DNA of 64,000 bases, taken from Hoplostethus atlanticus (lineage: Eukaryota > Chordata > Actinopteri > Trachichthyiformes > Trachichthyidae). The stretch covers positions 781,001 through 845,000 of the forward strand of contig JAXDDX010000044.1 of the NCBI GenBank assembly GCA_034670405.1, in the 5' to 3' direction. This document shows positions 26,901-37,306 of this stretch, piece after piece. Each line of letters begins with the position of its first letter. Position 1 is the stretch's first letter. The notes below the pieces were generated by a model. The model was not told the origin of the DNA. It did no database searches and saw only the letters and a list, made by a program, of their open reading frames with translations. Both the position numbers and the translations under genes were made by a program.

Positions 26901-29347
26901 GCATTGTTTGCAGAGCCTTTTTCAAGGCGGTACTTTAAGCAGTGTGGCTATGTGGCTGTTCGAATGGCGTGCTTGTGGTTTCACAAATGATTACATCTCA
27001 AGTGCGATTTCAATAATAGATGTGTTTTTTACCGGACGCCTTGTGAAACGCGTGTGAAAGAAGTGTTTTCTCTGAGATGACTCACAGTGACTCACACTTT
27101 TAGCCATTTAGCAAAGTCCAAGCACAGTCTGAAGTCAACTTTACTTCAAACGTGACATAGTGGTTTATACTGCCACATGTGAAAAAAAACTCACCATTCT
27201 TGCTTCAACAAAATCTTTGTTGTGACAATTTTGAAGTGAGTTGATCTTGGTCAGGTGTGTTCTTGACTCTGTACTGGACCGCACACCTGACTGCATTTAC
27301 GGTGAGTCCTAATAGAAAATATGTATTGTTGATTTTTCCCCTCTCATGTACAGTAAATATTGATATCTGTAATTTTATCTAAATATTGTGTATGTTTGTA
27401 TTTATTGTACTTTAGTCAGTAATCTATTGTCTGAATGCCATTTCAACATGCAATCATGTGAAGTCCTAACAAGCTTTTTAAATTATGGGTATTGTCTCAA
27501 ACACACCTGACGCAAACTCAGTCAAGACGTTGCTTATCACAATAAAAAGACTTTGGCCATGCAAGAACGTTGATGATTGATTGATTCAGTTGTATTGCAT
27601 CGTAAGCACATGCAAATTCAGAGGAAGGTTTTAATATTTAATGTTAAATGTGACGGCTGGATGAATAGGAGCACTAAATCATTTGATGTCTTGTGTAGTC
27701 AATATATAATCTCTCTGACATTTTTTCTGAAACAAAAGAGATAGAGATGTCAGCTATAGCACGGAGATGACATTATCTAAATCCCCAAAGGTTGATCACA
27801 CAGTGGAGCTGCCACTGACTGAAACCTAAAACTGCCTCGAGGGCCCACCAACATCTGAGTTGGGTTCTGAGGCTCTGACTTTATCAAGTATTTAGCTAGA
27901 GACACACACACACCCACACACACACACACTCACGTAATGACACACACAAAAGGCCATTTCATCAAATGCCAGCAGTACTGAATGGCTGTCTCTTGCTGCA
28001 CATGGCAATCCCTGGCCTGTCGCAGCCCACAATCAATGACTGACACCTCCATTACCAGGTCCCAAAAACAACCGGTGCACAGGGCATTTTAAAGGTGACT
28101 AACACAACACTAATATGGACTGCATTTCATATTAACGTCAAGGTTTTCAACAGCCTGAACAGCCTCGGAGATGTTGGGTCCTATGCTTTCCATTTTGTGT
28201 AAATTGTATGGCTCATCTGGGATTAAATAACTAAAAACTTACTTACGTTTGCAGAATACATTTTCAGTGGAGAGTGTGGCCATGGCAAGATTACGGGGCT
28301 TTGATAACAAAGCCCCATAATCCCCCCCCCTCGAGCCATGTCAACCAGCAGATTGGACCTGGACTTTGTCGTGCCTGGTAATTGGGAGGGGAGTTTTCTC
28401 AGGGAGCCGGTTCTCTTGGCCCACGGTTGACCCACAGAAACAGATAGGTCTTCCAGTGTCAGCTCACCCACTGGCAGCCTGGCACCGCCCCAGCTCAGCT
28501 GCTAGCTCAACACTGACTGCTACGCCTCGACTGGAATAAAGCCTCAGCCACGGTGGTCAGCTGGATACTGAGATTACTGAGTATAGATTGTATTGACGAT
28601 CTAGATTCAGTCTCAGTTATTCTCTCTTATTACTATTTACAGACATCAACAACAATTAATGATTTATAAGCTTTGCAATGTCTCCACAAGAGGATTGCAG
28701 TGAAACACCTCATCTTCTCAAGCACTGCCTATTCTGTGTTAATCTCTTGTCTCACATGAAGGGTTGCATTCAAACCTCACTATATATCCATTTTGTTCAT
28801 GTTCATTCCTCAATAGCCTAAAAGCACAACTGATTACATCTAAAATATTGATATGTTGCAAGCCAAGGACTTAAGATAAGTAAAAACAATCAATAATAAT
28901 CCTTAAGGAGTTTGATATCTACGCCGGCAGTCATTTTGTCATAGTAGGTTCATTCATGCAGTTGGTGGGTGTCTCATTTTGGAATTAAAACTCTTCATAA
29001 TGTAGATATAAGCTGAAGTGAACATTAATAGACTACAATGCTGTTTCAACTGCCTGTGAACCACCAAGTGAACTGCCTGCATGTAAACTGCCTAATTATG
29101 ACGTGTAAAGCGTTACGATACATTTCATCCAGCCAAATCTAAATGATCTAATAACACACGTCAACATCAATGACCTTTGTTTCCTACTGACGTGTAGCGC
29201 ACCATTAGCCATCTGTCAAGCCAGTGAGAGTAGCACAGCAGGCCTCTTTCAGACAATACCCAAGCTGCTTGGCATGACCACGATCAATAGGGAGGGGATT
29301 GGAGGCCGGCCTAAGTAGCCAAGTAGTCCGAATGACCCGACCCCCAC

Positions 29348-29390
<43 letters not shown>

Positions 29391-32300
29391 TGTGACCAAG
29401 CAAGGTGTGTGTATGTGTGTGTCTCTTCTTTGTCATGTCTCGCCGCCTCTGACAGACTGCCAGTAAGGACAGTCACGGCCCATTTTCCGTGGGCTGTCAC
29501 AGAAGGACCACGTATGTCAACTTTCACCACAGAGGTGGTTTGTCTAGTCACACCACTGCACGCTCTGCCACAGTCTCCCCCAGGCAACCAATCACATTTA
29601 ACGTTACTGAGAAACCATGTGGCTTGTTATAGATTGGCTGAAGGAAGTGAGATCAGTTTTTACTGCCGTCTCATTTAAAAGCCACATACTTCTCACTTAA
29701 GGGTAATAAAATACTTGTTGTGTTGGAGTGCTACAGGTCTAGGCCCCTGTGATGAACAGAAAATTCTTGCACAAAAACAGATTTCACGCACAAACTGATG
29801 CTGATTTTATGAACACAGTCTCTCCACAAGTTACAACAAGACAGCCAAGACTCAGATTAATGACTGGTGATGTCGATAAGAGAAGAAAGATCAACCAACG
29901 CTGACAATGATTGGGAGACCAACATTGAGGATGAACAGTAACAGTGCTTCTGGTTCATGTTAGCATTAGCACTATCCACAAAGTTTGTAAACAATTTGTT
30001 ACTGAAGCAGCTCCAGGTTTTTTTTCCTCTTTCGCTTCAACAGATTAGACCCATGGCTGTCTGGTTTCTAGCTTTGAACAGTCCCATAATCACAAATGCT
30101 GATTGAACTGCCTCACATCACAAGAATCAACAGATGTTGGTGGATTTTCATTTTAAATGCACATCAAATTTTCAGCGGACACAGAAATCCGTGACCAACC
30201 TGTTCCACCGCCACTTTTATTTCCCCCCCCCCCCGCGCTCTCTTCAACCTTTCAGATGACGGTGACACTTCAAACAAGACGTAAGCGTTCCAGCTTCGTC
30301 TCAGTGGCAAGTGAGCCGAGGAGGAATAGTGAGGAACCACTTAGCCGTGCACTGATTAAACAGGCCGACTGTCATTTGTCTTAGCGGTAATCTCACAGCA
30401 AGCCATCGGGAGCTGTACTATTAGAATTGCCTCACCAAGCAGCGCAGCCCATAGTTAATATATAATTCTTTTCAAAATGAAGAATGGCAAAGTCATGCTG
30501 ACCTCCAAGGAGAGGGAGCGCAGGATGATGGCAGTTTTGACTGAGATAAAGTGACACTGTCTAATGAATACCAAGACAATGCAGAGTGAATGATCATTGT
30601 ATTAAAACCTAAAAAAAACAACATTATACGCAACTCTACAGTATAAACCAGTCATGAATCACAGGGTAGACAGCCTAATTTATGACGCCATGTACAGAGG
30701 GCTGGCCTATGTGTACGTGCATTTCAATACACAGACAACTCAAGTTTATACAGTGGCTGTGGTGTTGACATAAACCCTGCTGTCTCAGAGCTGGTAGAGA
30801 GAGAGGAAGCCCTTTTGTGTACCGATACAACACAGGGGGGAATGCAGCACAGTTGCATTAAATGGGGGGGAAACACTCGAGCAAGATGGAGGCCCCCAGG
30901 TGAGGAGCATGGTTCTGCAGGAAGAATAATCCATCGCCTTGAAGTAGGAACTCCTAAAGTTGGAAATAATGGTGTTGGCTTAGTGTTCAGGGTCCAGGTG
31001 ATCGCTCAAGAGGGTCGCACAGACGGCGCTTAATAAAAACACTTCCCGCTATCAAAATATAACCACACACCCACTGGTCAGCACAGCAGGAGGAAGTGCG
31101 CTGTGGCTCTGTGCATCCTTACATTTACTCTGCTGTGTTGCGGGAGGCAAGCAATTTCTCCTCGTAGCGTTTTATTTATGAGCAAAGGAGCCAAGCTAAT
31201 CATAAACACCACCTGGCTTTAATACAGAACAAACAAAAGATGAAACTATTTGTTATGCTCCTGAAAGGAAGAAAATCATCTCTCTTCTGCTTGTCCGCCA
31301 TTTCTCAGCATCTCCTTCCTTCTCTCCTGGATCCTCCCTATTAATCAGTTTATTTCACTCCAGTGAAAACACTCTGTCTCCACTTTTGTCAGCTCAGCTC
31401 ATTTTTAAGTTTAAGCGCAGGCAGAATCATGCGCCTCATTCAAAACTCAGCTATTTAATTAATATTGTTAAATGCTTTTCTGATGTCAGAATTTGTGGCA
31501 ATGAAAAAACTCCTTCGACTCCTACAAAACGGGGAATGACTCAACTTTCACTCTCACGTTGTTTCTCCATTATTTCACACCAAATAGCTTCAATGCTTTA
31601 TTAGAGGAATAAAATACTGGGCAGGGAATTCGAAACACATGGGAGGGAATTTACGTAGTAACTGAGACAGAGTTTTAATTGCTACCATATTTGTTAGCTT
31701 ACTACATTCGTGGGTGAGAGATGGTTTTTTTCCTGGGCGTAGGGCGGGGGCTTCACAAATTACTTATGGGCTCAGATGAGAGACAAAGTGACTTGTCTCT
31801 TTACCGCTCCCAATGTGTCATTCACTGCTAACCTGCTCCAGAGGAAAAAGTCCAGACTATGGTTGTCAATCCTGTTGGCCTACTGTCTGTCATTCTATTG
31901 CAGTCAAGCCAGTTTAAAGTTAATCATAGCCACACTGAAGCTAAGGTTCAGAGCTCAGTGTGTGTGTGTGTCCTTTAAACTAGATAAGCAGCCATTCTGT
32001 GCTATGTGAACTGACCCACAGGAAGCAGCATTTCCTTTCTGGCCAAACCTGCAGCTGAGAGTCGGCTACCATCTTTGTGCCATAGACAAAAAAACAAAAA
32101 CGCTCTTCAATGTAGTTTGTAGCATTTTCTATATTCTGCGCTGGTATTATGTTAAGTTAGTTTAGGCTAAATTACAAAGGGAGAGCACCGAGGGACGGAA
32201 AACATTCCTCATGAGTGCAACTCGTTCTTAAGTCTCAACAGCAAGACGTGCATCCAGAAACAGCCCTGTCGCTCGGTATTCCCGGGGTTTGCTTTCCAGA

Positions 32301-34844
32301 ACGGCAACCCTCAGAAGTTTCTCTCAAGGAACAGAAACATCGTGATGAAACAGAATTAACGAGACGACGCTTGAAATTAGCATCAAAAGGGATTTCCAGT
32401 TAATTCATCACACAACTAGGAGACAGCTAGAAAACATTTCCCCAAGGTCCTTAAATCACTTTCTTTGAGTTGCCACAGGGAGAAACCAACCTCCGCAACT
32501 CCTCAGAGGCCTTTGATTGATGCTGGACCGGTTGGCATTCGACAAAAAAAGAACTGTGTAATGAAATTAACTCAAGGTCAAAGAGATTTCATTTGAACAT
32601 CTCTTTGACCACTGGTCTTTTTATGATCTGAACATGGGTCAGACAAGAAGGCTGGCCCCTACGCCTAACCCTCCACGTCCATTTGAAGTGAAGCCATAAC
32701 AGTTCGCTGTGTGAGACTGTCTCGTGAATGCACAATCTGTTTTGTCAAGTCAGTAAATCTCGGCTCTGCAGCATGACAGGCACCCTGAGCATGTCGGTGT
32801 AACCGAAGACGAGGAAGTTGAGCTCGAGCCTCGGGGTGAATAGTTACCCTTGGAAACAGTGTAAAAACAATAAGGTTTTTCGCCTCTGGTGGGATAGAGG
32901 GGATTCCAGAGGTATCAAGAATGGGAGTTTCCAGAATCACGTTAAAGGTGTCTCTGCCCTCATACCAACCCAATGGGAACAAGTCTTTCTACACCAACTG
33001 AGGCCCATTCACATTCCTCTCACTTGAACTTGTATGAAAGTTCCCATACCGTGTAAACCAGCAGGGAGCTACACTGCCCGGCAAAGAAGAAGCATCCAAA
33101 ACCATGAACGTGAATTGGGTTTGTCAGCTTATCATCGAGCCTCATTTCTGATATGAGAGAGAATTGTTGGGATTGGTTTATCGTGCTGGAAGGCCCGGCT
33201 GATCCAAATACTGTGACGTAAACCAGCTAGTATGGTGACACATAGTGTTATTATCACTGCTGGACTTCTTGTCACACACGAGCATCGATTTTTAATAACG
33301 CTGTGCACAGACCAAGGGAGACACAACTTTGGCCACACTCGGTAATAGAGTCATGGGGTCATTACAGGACTAGTAACTGGTATGATAAAACTTGCGCTGA
33401 AAACAGAAATAGGTCCACGGTGGATGCTGCGAGCGCAAGAGGTCTCACAGGGTGCTCATTAGTGCTACTTGTTGACCACAGGATATTTTCAAACTGCAGT
33501 GTCTACACACCCCACCAATCCTCTGCACCAGTGATGTGGTGGCTGCCTCTCTTTCCACTCATGACTCATGCGCTCTAGCATTCAGTGATGCCCATGAGAA
33601 TTTTCATCCAAGACATTTGAACAGCCTCCACTCTCAAGAGCGCTTGGATTTGTGATCCTATAGCCAGGCAATCATCATCAGTTGAATGACTCAAAATGGG
33701 TCTCTGCACCTATAGCCATTGCCTATAGGTCACCATCGCTGGTAGTGCACTGGATTGAAGACGACAGAGCTGGCGAGGAAGCTGCACAGTGAGGCGACAG
33801 ACAAAGCTGTGGTGTAACCCTCTGACTTCAGCCATCTCTCATTGCAGGATCACCAATGCAACTGCACTAATGAACGTGGTGGGACATCTTAGAAATGAAA
33901 ATAACAATCCACAGAAGTGAAACAACATTCTTTAGGAAAATCTGGATAATTTGCTAGTGCTGTGATTGGCTAGGTACTGTGGTAGCGGAGCAGGTCTGTC
34001 GTCTAATGTCTACATGGAGGTCCTTGACACTGAAAACGTTTAGTAGCACCTGAATTTGAGCATCAAGTGATTGAAAAAAAAAAAAGAGACAAAATTCTGC
34101 AATGTCTTGATGCAAAAGCAGGCAGATTACGATGCACTAACTAAAAAATATTTTATATATTTTTTTTTATTTCCTATGGGATTAGAAAAGGGTTTCTGCG
34201 ATTATTGTTTCTATAGCTGTCTATCTAAAATGTCTTCTAGGATTACTAGTTATTTTTCCTCAAGGATACATGTCGTCAACTTTTACAGTGCAGTGAGATA
34301 ACAGAGCTAGACGGGACAGTGCTCAAGGCCAGGCAGGACGGCCGTCGCCAAAAAAAAAAAAAAAAAAAACAACTGAGGAAGTGACAGTAAAATAACCAAA
34401 AAGATACAGCTTCAAAAAGTAAGCAGTTGCAAGTTACTGCGTAGCCTGTTACCCGTTTCCAGCGCAGGCCCCACAACACAGGAAACTGTTGCAACAAGGC
34501 GCGCCTCTAACAATTCCCAATCCACACACACACGCACACAGTCCTCTCGCGCACAAAAGACAGGGATTCCTTGTTTTGCATTTCACGCAAACTCGTTGGC
34601 AAATAACTTGAACGTTTTTGCATTCCCTGAAAAGTAGGAAAATTTGACCCAGCGTTTAATAAAAACGTCTTACTGATAAATAGAAAAGAGAGATAGCCGA
34701 ATACAATCTAATCTCAATCCTTTCCCAAACTTGTGCAGTGTGAATGCAGAGAGCTAGGACGAGCTAACGATGGACCCATGCAAGTTTTTTTTCTTACTTA
34801 CCAACACCATATTTTTCCTTTTTAGTGGGCACCCAGCGAGACAT
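1312..34844 (-). CDS. dock1: dock1 (dedicator of cytokinesis 1), 5' part, 16 coding exons
   Basis: DOCK1 (DOCK180) is a cytosolic Rac guanine-nucleotide exchange factor that works with ELMO and CRK in migration, phagocytosis and myoblast fusion. Sixteen exons on the minus strand join in frame with GT donors and AG acceptors to give about 539 residues: an SH3 domain (about residues 8-70), a long helical region, and the first ~100 residues of the DHR-1 (C2-like, PIP3-binding) domain. The rest of DHR-1, the armadillo region and the DHR-2 exchange domain lie beyond the left edge. Stretches such as [20 protein letters not shown] and [15 protein letters not shown] are nearly identical to vertebrate DOCK1 as I recall it, and differ from DOCK5 and DOCK2. 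The start ATG lies in [14 protein letters not shown], the family's usual N-terminus, with A at -3. Intron 1 is about 18 kb; the others are 0.1-3.1 kb. Family and paralogue assignment are strong; homology was judged by eye. Confidence 0.96.
1974..2072 (-). CDS. dock1: dock1 coding exon 15 (DHR-1)
   Basis: 99 nt, phase 0 at both ends. Encodes [14 protein letters not shown] then [18 protein letters not shown] and K, the central strands of DHR-1. Donor AAG|GTGTGT. Confidence 0.95.
4122..4326. mobile_element. hAT-like foldback MITE with 8-bp target duplication
   Basis: A 205-bp element whose two halves are nearly perfect inverted copies. The outer arms (GGGCAATCATGTGCCATGG at the left, its complement at the right) run more than 55 bp and the inner arms (GGTGATTTCAC and its complement) continue almost to the centre. 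It begins CAGAAGTGGGCAATC and its complemented right end is CGGGGGTGGGCAATC, hAT-style termini. TTTTAAGG flanks it exactly at 4114-4121 and 4327-4334, an 8-bp target duplication. No coding capacity. The near-perfect arms suggest a fairly recent insertion. Confidence 0.9.
4402..4457. repeat. (CA)n microsatellite
   Basis: About 28 dinucleotide units with one CG interruption, just downstream of the hAT-like MITE; further impure CA runs reach about 4515. Confidence 0.95.
5193..5317 (-). CDS. dock1: dock1 coding exon 14 (start of DHR-1)
   Basis: 125 nt. Encodes [19 protein letters not shown], then [20 protein letters not shown] and LE. This opens the DHR-1 C2-like domain. [11 protein letters not shown] resembles DOCK5 at some positions, but the surrounding exons follow DOCK1. 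Confidence 0.96.
5682..5807 (-). CDS. dock1: dock1 coding exon 13
   Basis: 126 nt. Encodes [20 protein letters not shown] then [20 protein letters not shown], the segment leading into DHR-1. Acceptor CACCAG|GT, donor CCAG|GTAGAG. Confidence 0.96.
7403..7542 (-). CDS. dock1: dock1 coding exon 12, with two in-frame acceptors
   Basis: The 140-nt form uses the acceptor before 7542 and the 80-nt form an internal CACCCAG|G before 7482. Both enter with the same phase. The long form inserts 20 residues ([20 protein letters not shown]) before [20 protein letters not shown]; the short form gives FIPFQPVAGEND, which is the mammalian reference junction as I recall it. Both forms then read VNHKGQG into exon 13. 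DOCK5 has an insertion of similar length at this place, which suggests an old regulated splice choice. Confidence 0.92.
9204..9247. repeat. (CA)n microsatellite
   Basis: About 21 uninterrupted CA units in dock1 intron 11. Confidence 0.95.
9406..9478 (-). CDS. dock1: dock1 coding exon 11
   Basis: 73 nt. Encodes [20 protein letters not shown] then IPFQP. It joins in phase 2 to either of two in-frame acceptors of exon 12. Confidence 0.95.
10469..10604 (-). CDS. dock1: dock1 coding exon 10
   Basis: 136 nt. Encodes [20 protein letters not shown], then [13 protein letters not shown] and [12 protein letters not shown]. Acceptor CCCCAG|GAT, donor GCAG|GTAAAC. Confidence 0.96.
10944..11025 (-). CDS. 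dock1: dock1 coding exon 9
   Basis: 82 nt. Encodes (S)[17 protein letters not shown] then [10 protein letters not shown]. The donor is followed by a (CA)n/(GT)n run, so the 5' splice site abuts a microsatellite. Confidence 0.95.
12319..12476 (-). CDS. dock1: dock1 coding exon 8
   Basis: 158 nt. Encodes [20 protein letters not shown], then [19 protein letters not shown] and VESKFI. It reads as [11 protein letters not shown] (mammalian NIDINRQAKFA), which separates DOCK1 from DOCK5 (NLDLRGQSIFS). Confidence 0.96.
14021..14156 (-). CDS. dock1: dock1 coding exon 7
   Basis: 136 nt. Encodes [20 protein letters not shown] and continues through [22 protein letters not shown]. Bounded by CAG|G and AAG|GTAAGT. 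Confidence 0.95.
14459..14532. repeat. Compound (TC)n - C-run - (CA)n microsatellite
   Basis: (TC)12 at 14459-14482, a C-run at about 14499-14510, then (CA)10 to 14532, in dock1 intron 6. Confidence 0.9.
15061..15209 (-). CDS. dock1: dock1 coding exon 6
   Basis: 149 nt. Encodes [12 protein letters not shown], then [20 protein letters not shown], then the lysine-rich [17 protein letters not shown]. This is part of the N-terminal helical region. The acceptor is TAAAG|GGG and the donor AA|GTAAGG. Confidence 0.95.
15475..15571 (-). CDS. dock1: dock1 coding exon 5
   Basis: 97 nt. Encodes [19 protein letters not shown] followed by [13 protein letters not shown], the linker helix after SH3 (mammalian QHETVIPGDLPLIQEVTTTL). 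Confidence 0.94.
16183..16238 (-). CDS. dock1: dock1 coding exon 4 (end of SH3)
   Basis: 56 nt. Encodes [18 protein letters not shown], containing the G-I-F-P-x-x-Y-I/V signature that closes SH3 domains. It leaves in phase 2 at a GTTAGT donor. Confidence 0.94.
16368..16408 (-). CDS. dock1: dock1 coding exon 3 (SH3, Trp-containing strand)
   Basis: 41 nt. Encodes [13 protein letters not shown] after the shared glycine. The SH3 binding-site tryptophan is present. This stretch is more arginine-rich than the mammalian WYRGYTLRKKSKK. Confidence 0.92.
16754..16837 (-). CDS. dock1: dock1 coding exon 2 (SH3, first half)
   Basis: 84 nt. Encodes [19 protein letters not shown] followed by [10 protein letters not shown], the ALYDY-like start and RT-loop of the SH3 domain, which in the family folds back on DHR-2 and binds ELMO. 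It enters in phase 1 and leaves in phase 1. Confidence 0.95.
17865..17920. repeat. (CA)n / (TC)n compound microsatellite
   Basis: CA units at 17865-17884 followed by CT/TC units to 17920; a (GT)n run follows at 18026-18049. Confidence 0.9.
20852..20909. repeat. (CA)n microsatellite
   Basis: About 29 pure CA units, the longest pure CA tract in the window, in dock1 intron 1. Confidence 0.95.
25161..25811. mobile_element. Non-autonomous hAT-like element with 8-bp target duplication
   Basis: A 651-bp element bounded by exact ACTGCAAG repeats (25153-25160 and 25812-25819). It starts CAGGGTTCATTTCGTTGAC and ends in CTG. The complement of the right end reads CAGTTTTAGTTCTGACAGC and continues with TAGTTTTAGT-like words. 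This AAACTAAA-rich layout recurs in fish genomes. The 8-bp duplication and CAG...CTG ends point to hAT. An open frame inside (25252-25617) has no recognisable transposase. Terminal repeats are short and degraded, so it is older than the 4122 MITE. Confidence 0.75.
29350..29388. repeat. (CA)n microsatellite
   Basis: About 19 pure units preceded by a C-rich stretch, in dock1 intron 1. Confidence 0.95.
32576..32610. repeat. Perfect 12-bp inverted repeat overlapping a nuclear-receptor half-site
   Basis: Arms GGTCAAAGAGAT (32576-32587) and ATCTCTTTGACC (32599-32610) with an 11-nt loop. The left arm overlaps TCAAGGTCA (32572-32580), the ERR/SF-1 extended half-site. Confidence 0.6.
34350..34369. 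repeat. Poly-A tract
   Basis: Twenty consecutive A bases in dock1 intron 1. No recognisable SINE or LINE body precedes it. Confidence 0.9.
34802..34844 (-). CDS. dock1: dock1 coding exon 1 (start codon)
   Basis: 43 nt encoding [14 protein letters not shown], ending in phase 1 before a strong donor (GTAAGTAAG). It matches the conserved N-terminus of DOCK1/DOCK5, just before the SH3 domain. The ATG has A at -3. Confidence 0.95.
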
Positions 34845-34934
34845 TCTCGGCAGCGAAACTTTTCCGAGTTGGTGTTTCGTCTGTTGGAGTAGGTCCGGGC
34901 GTGACCTTTTTGTTATTAATGTGGACTTTTTTTT

Positions 34935-34976
34935 TCAGTTTTCTCTGAGCTTTGGGGAGCTACACCGAGCAGCCAT
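34935..34976 (-). promoter_or_regulatory. dock1 5' leader: YY1-like initiator and 13-codon uORF
   Basis: About 130 nt upstream of the dock1 ATG the minus strand reads GAAAATGGCTGCTCGG, which fits the YY1 element (AARATGGC) found at the start sites of many TATA-less housekeeping genes. The ATG inside it opens a 13-codon frame, MAARCSSPKLREN, that stops at 34935-34937 ahead of the main ATG. If transcription starts at or above this motif, the uORF is in the leader. The start site itself is inferred. Confidence 0.5.
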
Positions 34977-36080
34977 TTTCCACCAGTGACAGGACGCTCC
35001 ACAAGGGGGTGGACGGGAACGCAACCCTTTAGTCACCGTGTAGGCGTTCATACACAGTAGGCGTCCGGGAAAAGTCCCACTGTTGTTCAGGAGGGAAGGA
35101 AAACTGTCTCGAGCGTGGCTATGATTAGAGCAGACGTAAATCAAACGGTGAACTATGACCTCCAGTTGGTGATCATCATAAGGTAGCACATCCACCAATA
35201 TAAACAAAGAAAATTAGATTTTTTAAAAATTAGATAAATAAGACAATTTGATAGTGCTTACTATTATTGTTTACTATGAATTTATGTCAAAGATTTATGT
35301 CAGATTAAATAAAAAATATACGATACAGAAGGACATATAGGCATTAAAAGCTACTCCATGTATAGATATCCCTCCATGCCCATATATTATTCTAAGCATT
35401 TATGGATAGACTACAGCTACAATTTGTTATAGTTTAGGTTAATTGCTTGAAAACTGAAAAATCATTGGTTTTCTGTCTGAAACAAACTCAGCCTCTGGGG
35501 ACAATTGGGCCCCAAATTAATAACCTCTAAAGTAATATAGTCTATTTTCTGCTCCACCCCAGCCTGCAGGAAACACTGTAAAAACTGCACTGTAAAGAAG
35601 TTATCCAACACAGTTCACACACACGTACACACACAGTTCCACAGTTCCCCTCACCCATTGGATTTCCATCCTCTCTAATGAAAAATGACCATAATATTCC
35701 TGTAATATCTCAACAGGGACTTCTAGTGTGTCTGTGCTGAGTCTATAGAAACCTTTGGTGTGCTATCACTATTTTATACTATATACTTTATGGTAACACA
35801 CACACACAAAGTTCCTCCAACTGTCCTGACACATTTCCATCCTTCTCTGCAATCGTCTAATGATGAAGAAGAGGAGCTACTCTGTTGTTGATCTAAGGCA
35901 GAATTATCCTTCAGAGCTCCAGGCGCTGAGCAACATCAGAGAGACGCACCTGGCGCACACCAATGAACCTGCCCACGTTTATTCATCTGAGATCCCAACT
36001 TCTCAGAGAAAACTTTATTTCTGGTGATCCCCCTAGCTTTCAATGCCTGCAATCTTCTGTTGGGAAATGTAGAAGTGTTT

Positions 36081-36096
36081 CCAGCAGAGGGCGCTG
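36081..36096 (+). promoter_or_regulatory. CTCF-like site, forward
   Basis: CCAGCAGAGGGCGCTG matches the CTCF core (CCASYAGRKGGCRS) at every core position. It lies between dock1 and C10orf90 and points toward C10orf90. Binding is inferred from the motif only. Confidence 0.6.
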
Positions 36097-36524
36097 TCGC
36101 TCTCACTCTGATACACAAGGGACTACCTGTTTGAACCTCCTTTAAATCCCCCCTCACTCAATAGTTTTTAATTAGTTTTGATGCCATCTCTTGGGTAGAG
36201 CATACAAAAAATTCATCACCTCAATGCCGATTCCTTCATCGTGTGGGTAAAATTTAATTGACTTGATAATGCATCTTGAAGCAAGTCAAAGCAATTGATA
36301 TTTAAGATAGTTATCTTAATCTGTGTCTTTGAAATACATTTAGTTATCCTACTGAAAAACACTGAAGCTGCTTTGAAAGACGTGGGGGCCGTTATTCTAC
36401 TAAGAAATACTGAAATTCATTAAACATCAAAAGCAACTGACATTGTTTGGGAAAAAAGTTGTGTCTTCTGCCACAAAGCAGCTCTATGTTTAACCGTGTC
36501 TCAGTAAAAATCTGAAACCGAATC

Positions 36525-36794
36525 TTGCCTCCAGACTTCTTGTCTTGTAAGTACTATTCACTCCTGCGTCTTGGGACATCATGTGGGTCACGGTCACTTA
36601 TCCGAGCAGACAGAGGACCATGTTTTTTAGACAGTCTTGCAGAAATCACATGGCTTGGACAGCCGCTTGAGGATAGCAATGCCTCATCAGTCACCAACCA
36701 CGAGATCACAGGCAACAGCAGAAACAGGGGATCCTGGACAAAGAGGATTTTTGAAGCAGCAACTGAGTCATTGAATAACATGGGTAATGGGTAA
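36525..36794 (+). other. Unassigned open frame, possibly an untranslated upstream exon
   Basis: An 89-codon open stretch without low-complexity sequence, beginning after a CCAG acceptor-like site and ending near a donor-like ATGG|GTAATG. It has no start ATG at its head. Joining it to the C10orf90 acceptor at 37421 gives an immediate stop. I do not recognise the peptide. It could be a leader exon, or chance. Confidence 0.15.
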
Positions 36795-37041
36795 TCTATT
36801 AGTGATTCTCTGTTATTTGTCAGGACTCTTGAATGGCAGGAAGTCTGATTCGCTCCACTAAATATTGTGCTGCGGCCTGTAATTTCATATAGATAGCTTA
36901 ATAATGAATGTTTTGTTCATTGTTGAAACACTATTGGAGGCGATTGATTGTTGTCAGGTATTTGCATCCAGAAGTGTTTCTTGTTTTTTGCGTAAACACT
37001 TTTTTGCTTACAAACAACCTAATAATATCCTTATCACATCT

Positions 37042-37042
37042 G

Positions 37043-37082
<40 letters not shown>

Positions 37083-37083
37083 C
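37042..37083. repeat. (TC)n microsatellite
   Basis: About 20 CT units with one interruption, in the region just upstream of the C10orf90 leader exon. Confidence 0.9.
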
Positions 37084-37306
37084 CTGTTCTCCCTCTCTGT
37101 ATTGGACGTTCAGCCCTTGTGCTCAGTAACTCTTTTGTTGGCCAAAGCATCCCTCACATTGCTACATGCCTGACTGGAGACAGTACCCACTAGCGCCTAG
37201 GTTATTTCAAGACAGAGTACTTAGAGACCAAAGGACGAAAGGAAAGTTGGAAGCAGCTGATAAAAGCTTGATTTCTTCTGTAAAAGTTAAAGATTGTTTA
37301 CTTCCC

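Larger units (their letters stand above)
16838..34801 (-). other. dock1: dock1 intron 1 (about 18 kb)
   Basis: The large first intron typical of DOCK genes and a usual home for enhancers. It contains microsatellites (17865-17920, 18026-18049, 20852-20909, 21402-21420, 29350-29388), a poly-A tract (34350-34369), one hAT-like element (25161-25811) and a perfect 12-bp-arm hairpin (32576-32610). No nested gene on either strand was recognised; open frames here are short and mostly over repeats. Confidence 0.75.

Noticed and set aside
27253-27511. 12-bp inverted pair GTCAGGTGTGTT / AACACACCTGAC considered as transposon ends
   Set aside because: Similarity stops after about 14 bases and no target duplication is visible at the flanks.
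28223-28471. 82-codon minus-strand frame in dock1 intron 1 as an alternative first exon
   Set aside because: It begins at a GTG, has no good donor in dock1 phase 1, and shows no family resemblance.
34350-34369. Poly-A tract as the tail of a retroposed gene or SINE
   Set aside because: No recognisable tRNA-like head, gene body or target duplication on either side.
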